From assembly GCA_965221845.1 (NCBI GenBank), contig OZ244919.1:3534001-3598000 (forward strand): a stretch of 64,000 nucleotides of DNA. The letters run 5' to 3'. The notes beneath the pieces are model-generated. The model was given only the letters and a program-made list of their open reading frames with translations. It ran no database searches and was not told the DNA's origin. Made by a program: the position numbers and the translations under genes. Positions 9,541 through 18,881 of the stretch are shown in pieces. This DNA is from JAJEFO01 sp965221845 (GTDB taxonomy: Bacteria; Pseudomonadota; Alphaproteobacteria; Rhodobacterales; Rhodobacteraceae). Each line of letters begins with the position of its first letter. The stretch's first letter is position 1.

Positions 9541-10850
9541 CCCCCGTTCCACTCTGAAGTGCAACACCTGATGCAGTGTTCCTGGTCGTTCGGCGACACA
9601 TGATGTTGCGAATCGGCCAGGCGGCGACGACAGTCCCTGTGATGAAGCAAGGAGACTGTCATGCCCGAGGGCCATCGCCACCTGACCTATGCGGAACGCT
9701 GCCAGATCCACGCCCTGAGGAAAAGCGGGCTTTCCGGCCCGGCGATCGCCCGCCAGCTCGGCCGCGACCGCACGACGGTCTGGCGCGAGGTGCGGCGCAA
9801 CGCCGGCAGGCGCGGCTACCGCCACAAGCAGGCCCAGCGCAAGTCGGACAGGCGCCGCAGCGCGGCCTCGTCGGTGGCGCGCAAGATGACGCCGGAGCTG
9901 TGGCGCATGGCGGAGGAGCGGCTGGCCGAGGGCTGGAGCCCCGAGCAGGTCAGCGGGCGCCTCCGCAAGGAGGGCGCGCCGATGGCGGGGCGTCAGTGGA
10001 TCTACGAGCGCATCCACGCCGACCGGAAGGCCGGCGGCGGTCTCTGGCGGCATCTCCGCCGCCGCGGCAGGAAGCCGAACTGGAAGGGCGGGGCCCACGC
10101 GGGCCGCGGCCGCATCCCGGGCCGGGTGGACATCTCCGAGCGCCCGGACGTCGTGGAGGCGAAGGAACGGGTCGGCGACTGGGAGGCCGACACCATTGTG
10201 GGCAAGGGCCACAGCGGCGCGCTTGTCTCCCTGGTGGACAGGGCGTCCAAGTACACGCTGCTCGAAAGGGTCGAGAGGAAGACGGCGGACGCGGTCGGCT
10301 CGGCCATGACCGGCATGCTGGGCCCTCTCCCCGTGCACACGGTCACCGCGGACAACGGCAAGGAGTTCGCGGGCCATGCCAGGGTGGCCGAGGCGCTGGG
10401 CGCGGGGTTCTTCTTCGCGCGCCCGTACCACTCCTGGGAGCGCGGCCTGAACGAGCACGTGAACGGGCTGGTGCGGGAGTGGTTCCCGAAGGGCACGGAC
10501 TTCCGCAAGGTGACGGACGCAGAGGTGCAGGCCGTCCAGGACCGCCTCAACGCGCGGCCGCGCAAGGCGCTGGGCTACCTCACCCCGTCCGAGGCCTTCC
10601 ACCAGGCGCAGCCGCCCTGAGGGGGCCGTTCCGGGGCCGCCGGGGGCGGCTCCGAGGGGAGATGCGCGCTGTCCGCGGCCCGCCGTCCTCCGGTCGGGCT
10701 CCGCCCTCCCTGCGTCCGGCGGGCCGCGGACAGCGCCCGGCAGGGCTTGCACCGCCCCGGAAGACTGGCTACGCCTCCCGGTGAAGGGACCGCCGCCGCT
10801 CGGGCTTCGCCCCTCGCTGGCTGATGTTGCACTTCAGAGTGGAAGCGGCG
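9541..10850 (+). mobile_element. IS30-family insertion sequence, copy 1 (1310 bp)
   Basis: A complete element with 19 bp perfect core inverted repeats, TTCCACTCTGAAGTGCAAC, at 9547-9565 and 10826-10844. Comparison with the second copy at 47243-48552 extends the ends to CCCCCG on the left and GCGGCG on the right. A 3 bp target duplication, GCG, flanks it at 9538-9540 and 10851-10853. A perfect 20 bp inverted repeat (10666-10685 with 10717-10736) lies between the transposase stop and the right end. The element looks intact. Confidence 0.93.
9661..10620 (+). CDS. IS30-family transposase
   Basis: A 319-residue transposase with an N-terminal helix-turn-helix (LTYAERCQIHALRKSGLSG, about residues 8-26) and a DDE integrase-like catalytic domain. 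The catalytic residues are D in GDWEADTIVGKG, D in VTADNGKEF, and E in LNEHVNGLVREWFPKGTDF. AAGGAG precedes the ATG. The protein differs from copy 2 (47363-48322) at only a few residues (for example NAG/NSG, QRKS/QRKA). Full length and uninterrupted, so probably active. Confidence 0.95.
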   Translation: MPEGHRHLTYAERCQIHALRKSGLSGPAIARQLGRDRTTVWREVRRNAGRRGYRHKQAQRKSDRRRSAASSVARKMTPELWRMAEERLAEGWSPEQVSGRLRKEGAPMAGRQWIYERIHADRKAGGGLWRHLRRRGRKPNWKGGAHAGRGRIPGRVDISERPDVVEAKERVGDWEADTIVGKGHSGALVSLVDRASKYTLLERVERKTADAVGSAMTGMLGPLPVHTVTADNGKEFAGHARVAEALGAGFFFARPYHSWERGLNEHVNGLVREWFPKGTDFRKVTDAEVQAVQDRLNARPRKALGYLTPSEAFHQAQPP

Positions 10851-10854
10851 GCGG

Positions 10855-10879
10855 AAAAAGCCGGAATGAAGTTCCGGCT
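10855..10879 (-). terminator. Rho-independent terminator (minus strand)
   Basis: On the minus strand, AGCCGGAA and TTCCGGCT form an 8 bp stem with a 5 nt loop, followed by five T residues. It lies at the downstream end of the decayed minus-strand gene at 10881-11727, just outside IS30 copy 1. Confidence 0.7.
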
Positions 10880-10880
10880 A

Positions 10881-11727
10881 GTCCAAGCCAAAGCGACCCA
10901 CTGACGGCCACCCAGCGTGCGCTGCGGGGGTGATTGGGCCCTGGTCCCGGCCAAATCCCCGCGGACGGTTGCTGTCGGGCCCTCGCGTGACCAGGCGCCA
11001 CCGACCGGTCCGGCACCGCCTGCAGACAGGACCCCCGCTGAGGGCCGCCAGAGCCACGCGGTCGAGCACATGCCGACGGGCCTTGCGTGTTGGCCCTCAG
11101 CCGTCGCCCAGATAGCGGACCCGGCCCACCGGACAGGTCACCGCTGCGGCCAGCACCGCCTGCAACCCGTCGGAGGTCAGCCGGACCATCTTGCCACGCT
11201 GTGGCCAGACCTTGCGGACCGGGACGGCATGGTCGGCCGGATCGGGTGCTTCCATAGCGGCCCCACGATCCAGGTCGACAGACCCAGAGCGGCAATCTTG
11301 CGCCACATCCGCCGCGCCTGGGTCTCGAGATCCCCAACGCCCGCCGCGCCGGGGGCCAAGACCAGCTGGGTGACACCCGCGCCGCAGGCATGGCAGGTCA
11401 GAAGGTTGGATCCGACCCGGGCCCGTGTCCGGATGACAGGCGGTGGCAGGGCAGGGGATCGGCCCGGACTGCCGGGGCCGTACGTTTCGTCAATGGTGGC
11501 GCTGAGGGCAGCCACCACCTGACCGAAACGCGCCTTGCGACGGGCGGCCAGCCGGTCATCCGGCGCCCGGGTGCTGCCAGCGCGTCCATCTGGCTCAGGC
11601 CGGTGGTCGGATCGGGTCGGACGATGACGATCCCCAGCTCGCCCAGCGCGTCATCATGGAACGCGTGACAGGGGGTGGCCATCCGGCATCGTCTTGCGGA
11701 CCACCGTGATGCCATCGGGCCGGGCAA
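10881..11727 (-). pseudogene. Frameshifted unidentified gene
   Basis: Coding-like segments continue on the minus strand in alternating frames. They are VIVRPDPTTGLSQMDALA (near 11640), MVAALSATIDETYG (near 11510), a zinc-ribbon-like TCHACGAGVTQLVLAP with LETQARRMWRKIAALGL (11290-11400), and KMVRLTSDGLQAVLAAA (11100-11200). A terminator lies just past the end. Taken together they suggest one protein of about 200 or more residues broken by at least three frameshifts. I do not recognise the family. Confidence 0.45.
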
Positions 11728-11821
11728 GGGCCATGGGGTGGGGTCCTCGGTCGATCCTGGAGAACACCCGGCAGGACGCGCCGGGGTGCGGGGAGTCTGT
11801 CAGAAAGGGCCGGGTGCTGCA

Positions 11822-12127
11822 ATGCGTCCGGTCCTTGCGATCGACGATGGTCAGGCCTTCGCGCCGGACTTCCTCCTGTTCCTGCGTGAACGGCATGCGG
11901 CCAGTGCCGCCATCCTGCAACTGTTCATCGAGCCCAAGGGCCAGCATCTCATGCTGCTCGATGACTGGAAAGCGCGATTCCTCAAGGCCATCGAGGGCCA
12001 GGCCCGGCTCGAGACGCTGTTGCAGGGCCGCCATTGCACGGTGTACGGGCTGCCGTTCTTCAATGACACCGGATCGGCCAACACCGACTTCAAGACGGCC
12101 TTCGAGGGGTTTCTGGATCCTGCCTGA
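11822..12127 (+). pseudogene. Type III restriction endonuclease/DEAD-box helicase, C-terminal tail remnant
   Basis: About 100 residues resemble the extreme C-terminus of Res-type (type III restriction) helicase-nucleases: FAPDFLLFLRE, then LQLFIEPKGQHLMLLD, then DWKARFLKAI. The D..(E)xK-like spacing of the PD-(D/E)XK nuclease (PDFLLF ... FIEPKG) is kept. No helicase domain is present upstream, where sequence on this strand is noncoding. It looks like the residue of a deleted restriction system. Confidence 0.6.
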
Positions 12128-12281
12128 TTGCGTCCCTTCCCCGGTTCCAGTCTGGGGTGCAACGGCCAGGAGTCAACCGGAGCGAAGGTGCCAGGACGAT
12201 GGCGGAATGGCGGGCGGCGGGGTGAGGGTGTTTCGAGCCGATTGACAGGGCTGGTTCCCGTCCCTAAGTAAGGGTCGCAGG

Positions 12282-12632
12282 ATGATGGACGATCCCGAGC
12301 GCGACAAGTGGCCCCAGCGTGTCCTTGCCTATCTCAATCACGAAAGGCGCCGCTGTACCTACGGGGCACTCGGGGACATTCTTGGTGTGCCGGCACGATT
12401 TGTGGCGCGCTTGTATCTCGGCGAGAGGCGCCCCTACGTTTCCTGGGTTGTGAACAAGAAGTCACGGCTGCCCACAGAAATCAAGGAGCACGACAAGCAT
12501 CCGGATCTTGAAAGCAATCCTGCCGTGATCTGTGACCCTGAGACACTTTGTAAGTTGGTGAACGAGTATTGGCATGGTGTCGGGCGATCCATGGCATCAA
12601 TCCCATCATGCACTGGACAGGCGACGGAGTGA
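12282..12632 (+). CDS. Conserved hypothetical protein (CTYGALG/SWVVN motif)
   Basis: A 116-residue protein with a pattern I recognise from small uncharacterised bacterial proteins: CTYGALGDILGV, then LGERRPYVSWVVN, then a KHPDL block. Relatives read CTYGAVAxxLG and LGxRRxxASWVVNxxTGxPTGY. The fold around CTYG/LG...RRPxxSWVVN recalls the alkyltransferase-like DNA-binding fold, but this is a guess. The start is one of two tandem ATGs. Local GC is lower than in flanking genes, consistent with acquired DNA. Confidence 0.5.
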   Translation: MMDDPERDKWPQRVLAYLNHERRRCTYGALGDILGVPARFVARLYLGERRPYVSWVVNKKSRLPTEIKEHDKHPDLESNPAVICDPETLCKLVNEYWHGVGRSMASIPSCTGQATE

Positions 12633-12692
12633 CCCTGTCGCAACAACACCTCCGCCCTTGCCGCGGGGCCCATATCCCCTTCCATCAGGGGT

Positions 12693-13299
12693 ATGCTGAT
12701 TGCTGCGACCCTCAGGGGACTGGCCCGCAAGACGGCCGACCGGACTGTCGGCCAAGCCAAGCCCCTCGATACCGAGGCCGCCGCCGCCATCCGCGGATCC
12801 CTCAAGGAGGATCCCCGTCCCCGGGCCATCCGCGATCTCGCCCTGATCAGTCTGCTCGCCTGCACCGGCCTGCGCCGCTCGGAGGTTGTCCGGATGCTCT
12901 GGCAGGACCTCCACGTCCATTCCGATGGCACGGCCCGGTTGATCATCCATCGCTCCAAGACCGACCAGACGGGGGAGGGTGCCGTCATTGCCGTCACCAA
13001 GCGCGCCATGGACGATCTCCTGCGCTGGTACGAGACCCAAGACCCGCCCGACACTGCCCGGGTCGTCTTCGATATCTGCAAGCTCCAGATCAGCCGCATC
13101 GTGGACCGGCGTGCCGCGGCACGCCGGGCTCGGGGATGCTACAGCGGCCATTCGGGCCGGGTGGGGCTGGCGCTGACCATGGACCCGCAATCAGCCGCCG
13201 TCCGCTGCCGTGCAGCGTCAGGGTCGCTGGAAGACCACCCGCATGATCGACCGTTACACGCGCAACGAGAGCGCAGGTGAGGCCCTGCGGTATTTGTGA
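12693..13299 (+). pseudogene. Tyrosine recombinase/integrase, frameshifted and 5' truncated
   Basis: The catalytic domain is clear: Arg I in CTGLRRSEVVRML, the beta-hairpin lysine in SKTDQTGEG, and HxxR in GHSGRVGLA. The nucleophile tyrosine segment (GRWKTTRMIDRYTRNE) is encoded in a different frame after about 13190 and ends at the TGA at 13297-13299, so one frameshift separates HxxR from Tyr. The N-terminal core-binding domain is missing. It was probably an integrase of a small mobile island. Confidence 0.8.
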
Positions 13300-13306
13300 G
13301 GGGCAG

Positions 13307-13801
13307 ATGCCCGACATTCTTTTTGCAATGATTGAGCCGCTATCAGACCTGGGCTTTTGGGTTGGGGTGGCGCAAGTCGCACCGGGCCTCTTCAGCTTCA
13401 CATCCCTTCTGGCGATCATCGAATGGTGTCATACAACGAAGCGGTTAAGAGACTGCGTGACGAGATATATTGAATCGATGGAGTTTGAGTGGACGAATAA
13501 GCCAAAGGAATTTGCTTTCACGTACCGAATTCGGGCTTTTGAAATTCTGCTTCGGCGGGTCCAGTCCATGCAACCCAGAACGTTTGGGGCATACCGGCGG
13601 GTTGAGGAAGTCCGGAATATTTTGGAGGAATGGCACACCGGCATGCTGATATGCAACATGCTGGTCTTGCCGCTGCCCGACCTTGAGCGATTTCCATTTG
13701 AACCAAGTGAGGAATCTGAGTGTGCTGTCCGCAAGCATGCGCTCGAAAAACTGCAATCCATCAAGTGGCTGAAGCTGAAGAAGGTCGCCCCATGCCCCTG
13801 A
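13307..13801 (+). CDS. Hypothetical protein with one N-terminal membrane segment
   Basis: A 164-residue protein starting at the ATG at 13307, 7 bp after the integrase stop, with GAGGGGCAG upstream. Residues about 10-35 are hydrophobic (GFWVGVAQVAPGLFSFTSLL), and the rest is soluble with charged helices. Base composition is clearly more AT-rich than the surrounding genes, suggesting separate origin. No family recognised. It overlaps the next broken gene by 10 bp. Confidence 0.45.
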   Translation: MPDILFAMIEPLSDLGFWVGVAQVAPGLFSFTSLLAIIEWCHTTKRLRDCVTRYIESMEFEWTNKPKEFAFTYRIRAFEILLRRVQSMQPRTFGAYRRVEEVRNILEEWHTGMLICNMLVLPLPDLERFPFEPSEESECAVRKHALEKLQSIKWLKLKKVAPCP

Positions 13802-14060
13802 CCAGTGCCCATCACCGGACCGTTCGCAAGCTCGATGCCAGGGCCAAGGTCCTGTTGGACAGAGGTGGCGAGGGGCCTTGCTCGGCGGCCTGCACGCCAT
13901 GATGCTGGCCTTCAAGCCTGTTCTCGATGCAGCGGGGCCGGGCGAGTTGGACAAGTTATGTGGTGAGTCTCCCCACTTCGGCCAGTTCGCCCGCCTGCTG
14001 TCCGACTTTGCCGGCGCCATCAGTGCCGGGGCGTTCGATGCGGAGATTGGGTGCCGATGA
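13792..14060 (+). pseudogene. Small hypothetical gene with internal frameshift
   Basis: Frame one gives an N-terminus with TVRKLDARAKVLLDRGGEG. After about 13875 the continuation is in another frame (LLGGLHAMMLAFKPVLDAAG, then FGQFARLLSDFAGAI) and ends at 14060. Joined, this would be about 90 helical residues. A single-base change near 13875 explains it. Family unknown. Confidence 0.5.
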
Positions 14061-14088
14061 AGCATTCCCGTCGGTGGGTCAAATCATC

Positions 14089-14565
14089 ATGACCGCACGC
14101 GCACAGGATCCGGAGACCGCCCACCTGTCCGCCGGACGCAAAGCGGCAAGGACACGCAGGGCCTGGGCCCGGGAGCGTATCGATGATCTCTCTCCCGAGC
14201 AGATTGCAATCCTGCGCTTGGCCCGTCGTGCGGCAAGTGCGGCCTTGGGTCGGGCCCGACGGGTCGGTACTCCCTGTGGTGCCGACTTCAATCGCAACCT
14301 GCGGGCCCAGCTGGAGGGGCAGGGCTGGTGCTGTGCCTTGACCGGCATTCCGTTCAGTGAGGAGAGAACATCTGCAGGCGCGGGCGGGCGTGACTTTGCG
14401 CCCAGCCCTGACCGGATTGACCCGGGTTCGGGCTATGTGTCCGGCAACGTCCAGTGGATCCCCTGGTGCATCAATCGGGCCAAGGGGCGCATGCCGGAGC
14501 ATCATTTTGAGCATGTGTTCCGGGAACTGGGTCGCGCTCTTGGGAAATGGCGTACCCAAAAATGA
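14089..14565 (+). CDS. HNH-like (phage-type) endonuclease, predicted
   Basis: A 158-residue protein. The C-terminal half carries the compact HNH-like pattern of phage-type nucleases: GWCCALTGIPF, then SPDRIDPGSGYVSGNVQW, then CINRAKGRMPE. The D..GY..GNVQW..NRAKG spacing is typical of this group, which binds a metal through D/N/H residues. The N-terminal half is Arg/Ala-rich helix. The ATG at 14089 is the first plausible start. It lies in a block of recombinase and restriction remnants. Confidence 0.6.
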   Translation: MTARAQDPETAHLSAGRKAARTRRAWARERIDDLSPEQIAILRLARRAASAALGRARRVGTPCGADFNRNLRAQLEGQGWCCALTGIPFSEERTSAGAGGRDFAPSPDRIDPGSGYVSGNVQWIPWCINRAKGRMPEHHFEHVFRELGRALGKWRTQK

Positions 14566-14621
14566 GGCGTCATGTAGCTGTAGCGACCTGTTGTGATGTG
14601 TAGGGGTGTGTTGTGGTAAAA

Positions 14622-14700
14622 ACGATTGGCGGACCCCCCCCCCCCCCCCAGATTGGCGGACCTGTGGGGTTGGGTGGCGGAAAGGGGGTTCCGCCAATCC
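14622..14700. repeat. Poly-C tract (C16) flanked by a direct and inverted repeat
   Basis: C16 at 14634-14649 sits between two direct copies of GATTGGCGGACC (from 14625 and from 14651). An inverted copy, TCCGCCAATCC, lies at 14690-14700. The arrangement looks like duplicated ends of a small element or a hairpin around the tract. No coding frame spans it convincingly. Confidence 0.75.
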
Positions 14701-15379
14701 TGGCTCTATGGTTTCACAGGTTTTGCGGGCGTGGGCTGCGCTCTCCCCGGGCAGTTCGGGACGCCATTGTGCGCCCGTGATGGGTCATCCGGTGGGTCGG
14801 CTGGTGTGCGACCGGGTGCCGGAAGGGGTGCAGACGCGGTGGCCATGTGGGCCGACAGGGGGTCTGGCTGTGGGGGGCCGGACCCACCTGGGCGGGCGTG
14901 ACTGGTCGGACACGCTGCCTGCCATCCCGCATGGCACCCACCAGGCCCGGCCCCGCTGCCGCGGCGACGGCACCCGGTGGCGGTCGATAGGGGTGATGGG
15001 GGTCATGGACGGGCTGGATGTCCGGCGCCCCGCCCGGGAAGACACGAATCCCTGACCTGCCCCTCGTCGGGTCGTCCCGATGTCCCGTCCGGATGGCATG
15101 GCCCCCGGATCGGGACTGACTGTGTGACCCATCGCGACCGGCCAGTCGTCCAGTCGGGACGCACAGGTCGTCTGATCGGGAGCCCAACTTCGCCAGATCG
15201 GGACTGCCACCCCGGCCAGCCGGCCCTGGGCCGCCCGCCGCGTCCCGTAGGGTGGACCACCCCGTGTCCCGGTGACCGAGTCCGGACTCCGTCCGTCCCT
15301 ATCCCCTTGCCAATCCCGGGCCGGGCCTCTATGTCACAGGGGACAACGCCTGCGGCACGACAACCGAGGGAGAGCCACC
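14701..15379. other. Non-coding-looking stretch
   Basis: About 680 bp with open frames on both strands but no recognisable protein. The octamer-like word ATCGGGAC and near variants recur between about 15100 and 15210. It may be decayed accessory DNA. Confidence 0.5.
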
Positions 15380-15600
15380 ATGCCCGCGCTCTTGCGCCAC
15401 CACCGCACCGCCATCCAGGACCTCTGCCGTCGGGTCCGGGTCCGGACCCTCTCCGTGGTCGGTTCGGCCGCCCGGGGGTGGATTTCGATCCCATCGGGCG
15501 CTCATCACTGCCCGCAAGACCGATGCCCGGCGCCTTGATGCCACCGATGCCTGATCGTGCCGCTCTCCAGCTCCGCCGTGATGGGCTGGCACGGATTGAG
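15380..15600 (+). pseudogene. MNT-type nucleotidyltransferase (antitoxin-like), N-terminal remnant
   Basis: The start MPALLRHHRTAIQDLCRRV followed by RTLSVVGSAARG matches minimal nucleotidyltransferases (MntA of HEPN/MNT pairs; usual motif VFGSxARGxxxPxSDLD). The frame breaks after GSAARG, and the next block, VDFDPIGRSS, continues in another frame, so the catalytic aspartates are lost. No HEPN partner is seen. Confidence 0.55.
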
Positions 15601-15893
15601 TCCTGTCTGCAGGGAAGGCGAGTTGACATCTGGCAATGATCGCAGGGCATGACAGATCATGCTGAAACCGGGAGCCATCCCCAAGGCGTTGCCCTGCCTG
15701 ACGGCCGTGCCCCGAGGATGGGGTCCCTGGCGGTGTCCACCCGGCCGATCCGCCCATCCGGCCCGGAGCGGCAGGGATGGACATCTGGAAGCAGTCGGAG
15801 GCGATCGGCAATGACAACCACACCCCAGCCATCGATCCCGGGGCCTGGCCCTCATAACGGGACACCCATCACCTGCAACTAAAGACAGGACCC

Positions 15894-17462
15894 ATGACCC
15901 GGCAACGCCTGCCCATCGGCATCCAGTCCTTTGCCCGCTTGCGGGAAACCGACAGCTACTATGTCGACAAGACGCCGCTGATCCGGGATCTGATCGAGCG
16001 GGGCGATCATTGGTTCCTCTCGCGCCCCCGCCGGTTCGGCAAGAGTCTGCTGATCGACACGCTCCGGGCCCTGTTTGCCGGGGAGGAGGCACTCTTCGAG
16101 GGGCTGGCCATCCATGATCACTGGGACTGGTCGGTCACCCACCCGGTGCTGCGGTTGAGTTTTGGCGGGACGTATGATGGGCCGGACGACATCGCACACA
16201 GCCTTCGTGCCCAACTGGAATTGATCGAACATGCCGCTGGACTGGACCAGGACCCAACCCCCGGTCCCGGTCCCGTCCGGCTCCAGAAGCTGATCTATCA
16301 CCTGCACCACACCACCGGCCAGCGGGTCGTGGTCCTCGTCGATGAATATGACAAGCCGATCCTCGACGCACTGCACGACCCCGATCGGGCCCGGGCCAAC
16401 CGGGAGTCCCTGCGGGGCATCTATGGCATCATCAAGGACAGCGCCGAACACGTCCGCTTCGTGTTCGTGACCGGCGTGAGCATGTTCTCCAAGGTCAGCC
16501 TGTTCTCGGATCTCAACAACCTCAAGGATATCAGCCTCGATCCCCGCTTTGCCACGCTCTGCGGCTATACCGATGCCGATCTCGACACCGTGTTCGCTCC
16601 CGAACTCGCGGGGCTCGACCGCGAGGCGATCCGCGCCTGGTACAACGGCTACAACTGGCGCGGAGCCGACCGGCTCTACAATCCCTTCGATGTGCTTCTG
16701 CTGTTCGAAGATCGTGAATTCTACCCCTACTGGTTCGAGACTGGTTCGCCGCGCTTCCTCTTCGAGACGTTGAAGAGAAAGTCCATCAGCCCGCTGGACC
16801 TGGAGGGATGCCTGGCCGACCGATCCCTGGTGTCCAAGTTCGATGTCGATGATATCAGCCCCGAGGCCCTGCTGTTCCAGACCGGTTACCTGACCATCAC
16901 CGATGAGGAGAAGGCGGGCTTCAACATGCTCTACCGGCTCGACTATCCCAATCAGGAAGTGCGGATCAGCCTGAATCAGGGCTTGCTTGCGTATCTGGGC
17001 AAGACTGTCACGGACGTGGCGGATCAGGGGCGTGACCTCCGATCCTCGCTCGAGGCCAACGACTTCACAGGCTTTGCTGCCACCCTCAAGGCCTGGCTGG
17101 CCAGCATTCCCTACCAGTGGCACACCACAGGGGATCTGGCCCGCTACGAGGCCTGGTACGCCAGTCTCCTGCACATGGTCTTCCGGTCCATCGGGGTGGA
17201 TGTGCGCTCTGAAGAGGCCACCAGCCACGGGCGAGCCGACATGGTGGTCCATCTCGGCGGGCAGGTCTTCATCCTCGAGTTCAAGATGGCGGCCAGTGCG
17301 GACGATGTCGAGGCGGACCTTGATGCCGCGCACGCCCAGATGCGGGCACGGGGCTATGCGGACACCTATTGCGGCAAGACCGTCCATCTGCTTGCTGTCG
17401 TCTGTGGACGGGAGGCCCGCAACCTGCTGGAGGTGCGGGCGGAACCAGCCGGCATCCCCTGA
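15894..17462 (+). CDS. AAA-ATPase with C-terminal PD-(D/E)XK nuclease domain (DUF1703 type)
   Basis: A 522-residue protein with the two-part layout of the AAA-ATPase-like/PD-(D/E)XK family. The N-terminus reads LPIGIQSFARLRETDSYYVD followed by FLSRPRRFGKSLLIDTL, a degenerate P-loop typical of the family. VVLVDEYDKPI serves as Walker B, and the C-terminal nuclease motifs are GRADMVVHL and FILEFKM (D...ExK). Biological roles are unproven; these genes are abundant in mobile and host-associated genomes. The open frame is intact amid decayed neighbours, suggesting recent acquisition or selection. Start ATG at 15894. Confidence 0.9.
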   Translation: MTRQRLPIGIQSFARLRETDSYYVDKTPLIRDLIERGDHWFLSRPRRFGKSLLIDTLRALFAGEEALFEGLAIHDHWDWSVTHPVLRLSFGGTYDGPDDIAHSLRAQLELIEHAAGLDQDPTPGPGPVRLQKLIYHLHHTTGQRVVVLVDEYDKPILDALHDPDRARANRESLRGIYGIIKDSAEHVRFVFVTGVSMFSKVSLFSDLNNLKDISLDPRFATLCGYTDADLDTVFAPELAGLDREAIRAWYNGYNWRGADRLYNPFDVLLLFEDREFYPYWFETGSPRFLFETLKRKSISPLDLEGCLADRSLVSKFDVDDISPEALLFQTGYLTITDEEKAGFNMLYRLDYPNQEVRISLNQGLLAYLGKTVTDVADQGRDLRSSLEANDFTGFAATLKAWLASIPYQWHTTGDLARYEAWYASLLHMVFRSIGVDVRSEEATSHGRADMVVHLGGQVFILEFKMAASADDVEADLDAAHAQMRARGYADTYCGKTVHLLAVVCGREARNLLEVRAEPAGIP

Positions 17463-17797
17463 TGGGGTGGGTCGAGCCCGTTGGCTCTGGGGCTCATCAT
17501 CTCCCGCACGGACGATGGGCTCACAGCACCCCGTGACGCCTGTCCATCTCCCAACACCATCCATACAGCACCCGGCGCTCCGGACGCTTCCGCCTCCCCA
17601 CCGCCCGCGACCCTCAAGCCAACTGTCCTGTCCGCCCTGTCGATGACGACCCCCGCATGACCCCCTGCACCAGCACCGTTCATCGCCACCCGTCCCGACA
17701 GGTCCGCCCCGATCTGCCCAGTGCGGCCCCGGGCGCCTTCCGCCTCCCGGTCGGCCCAAGGGGGCGACCCCCTTGACCCCAGGCTTAGCTTGCGGGA
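17463..17797. other. Intergenic stretch, nothing recognised
   Basis: This 335 bp stretch separates the AAA/PD-(D/E)XK gene from a coiled-coil gene. No gene, terminator or repeat is supported. Confidence 0.5.
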
Positions 17798-18000
17798 ATG
17801 ACAGACCCCACACCTCACCAGCTATCCGAGCAGATCGCCCGACTGGAAGGTGAACTGAAAACGTCACGTGCGAAGAACGACGTAATGGAATCACGCATTG
17901 ATGCCCGCCTCGCCGGGATGGAGGCCGACATGGCCAAAGGGATGTTGAAGCCGCCAAACGCGACAAGGACAATCAGCGCTGGGTGGTGGGATTCGGCCTA
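17798..18000 (+). pseudogene. Coiled-coil membrane protein gene, truncated by IS5
   Basis: The first 50 residues form a coiled coil (LSEQIARLEGELKTSRAKND). After about 17940 the frame slips. The alternative frame gives VEAAKRDKDNQRWVVGFGL, the usual pre-membrane segment of small bacterial coiled-coil proteins with a C-terminal membrane helix. The expected helix is missing because IS5 copy A begins at 18001. Frameshift plus insertion make it non-functional. Confidence 0.6.
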
Positions 18001-18878
18001 GGGCCCGTTGACAGTTGTCTTGCGAATCGTCCGGTTCCATGCCATTTCCTGCCCCGATGACCGCCGGAACGGCGGCACGAGGCAACAACGGCATGAGCGA
18101 GCAGTACGACGATCCGGACAGAACGGTTCTGACCGACGCCATGCGGGCGCGGATCGAGGACATGCTGCCGGGCAAGAAGTCCGACCCCGGCGGCACGGCG
18201 GCGGACAACCGCCTCTTCATGGAGGCGGTGCCGTGGCGGTTCCGCACGGGGTCGCCGTGGCGCGACCTCCCCGAGCGGTTCGGGAACCGGGACGGCGCCT
18301 CCAGGCGGTTCCGGCGCTGGGCGCTTTCCGGGGGTTTTCGAGCGCGTTTCCGACGCCTTGTCCGAGGAGTCCGGCCTTGAGTTCGTGTTCGTCGACGGCA
18401 CGGTGGTCCAGGCGCACCGGAAGGCGTCCGGCGCAAAAGGGGGACCTCGAGCCAGGGGACCGGACGTTCCAGGGGCGGCCTGACGAGCAAGGTCGTGGCC
18501 GTCGTGGACGCCCTGGGACATCTCGTGCGGTTCACGATCCTTCCCGGCCAGGCACACGGCCCGAGGGGGTGCCGGGGCTTCCCGGCGGCCTGGCGTTCGG
18601 GGCGCTGGTCGGTGACAAGGCGTTCGACGCCGACTGGCTCCTGGAGGACCTTGCGGAACGCGGGGCGGAGGCGGCGGTCCCGTCGAGGCGGAGCCGGACG
18701 GTGCCGCGGGCGCATGACCGGGAGGTGTACGGGTGGCGGCACCTGGTGGAGAGCCTCTTCGCGAAGACCAGGGAGTTCCGGGCGATCGCGACGCGGCACG
18801 ACAAGACCGACGCGAGCTTCGCCGCCGGGATCGCCTCGTCGCCGGCGTGGTCGCCGCGACATGACTGTCAACGGGCCC
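18001..18878 (+). mobile_element. IS5-family element (IS427-like), copy A (878 bp)
   Basis: Ends are GGGCCCGTTGACAGT inverted repeats, with TA on both sides (17999-18000 and 18879-18880) as target duplication. Two further copies of the same 878 bp length are at 30001-32998 (interrupted) and 54177-55054. It interrupts the coiled-coil gene at 17798. Confidence 0.9.
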
Positions 18879-18881
18879 TAG
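18093..18881 (+). pseudogene. IS5-family transposase, copy A, frameshifted
   Basis: The N-terminal frame starts MSEQYDDPDRTV and runs to a stop at 18380. An extra base in TTTCCGGGGG near 18330 shifts the frame relative to copy B, and the catalytic block FVFVDGTVVQAH follows in another frame. Near the 3' end a missing base (GGGATCGCC versus GGGATCCGCC in copy C) shifts the C-terminus again. The element probably depends on other copies for transposition. The family normally makes its transposase from two overlapping frames. Confidence 0.8.

Noticed and set aside
10666..10736. IS30 hairpin as a rho-independent terminator
   Set aside because: The loop is 31 nt and no T-run follows on either strand.
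15879..17972. 697-residue minus-strand frame opposite the AAA/PD-(D/E)XK gene
   Set aside because: It has no recognisable domain, whereas the plus frame has clear P-loop-like, Walker B and nuclease motifs.
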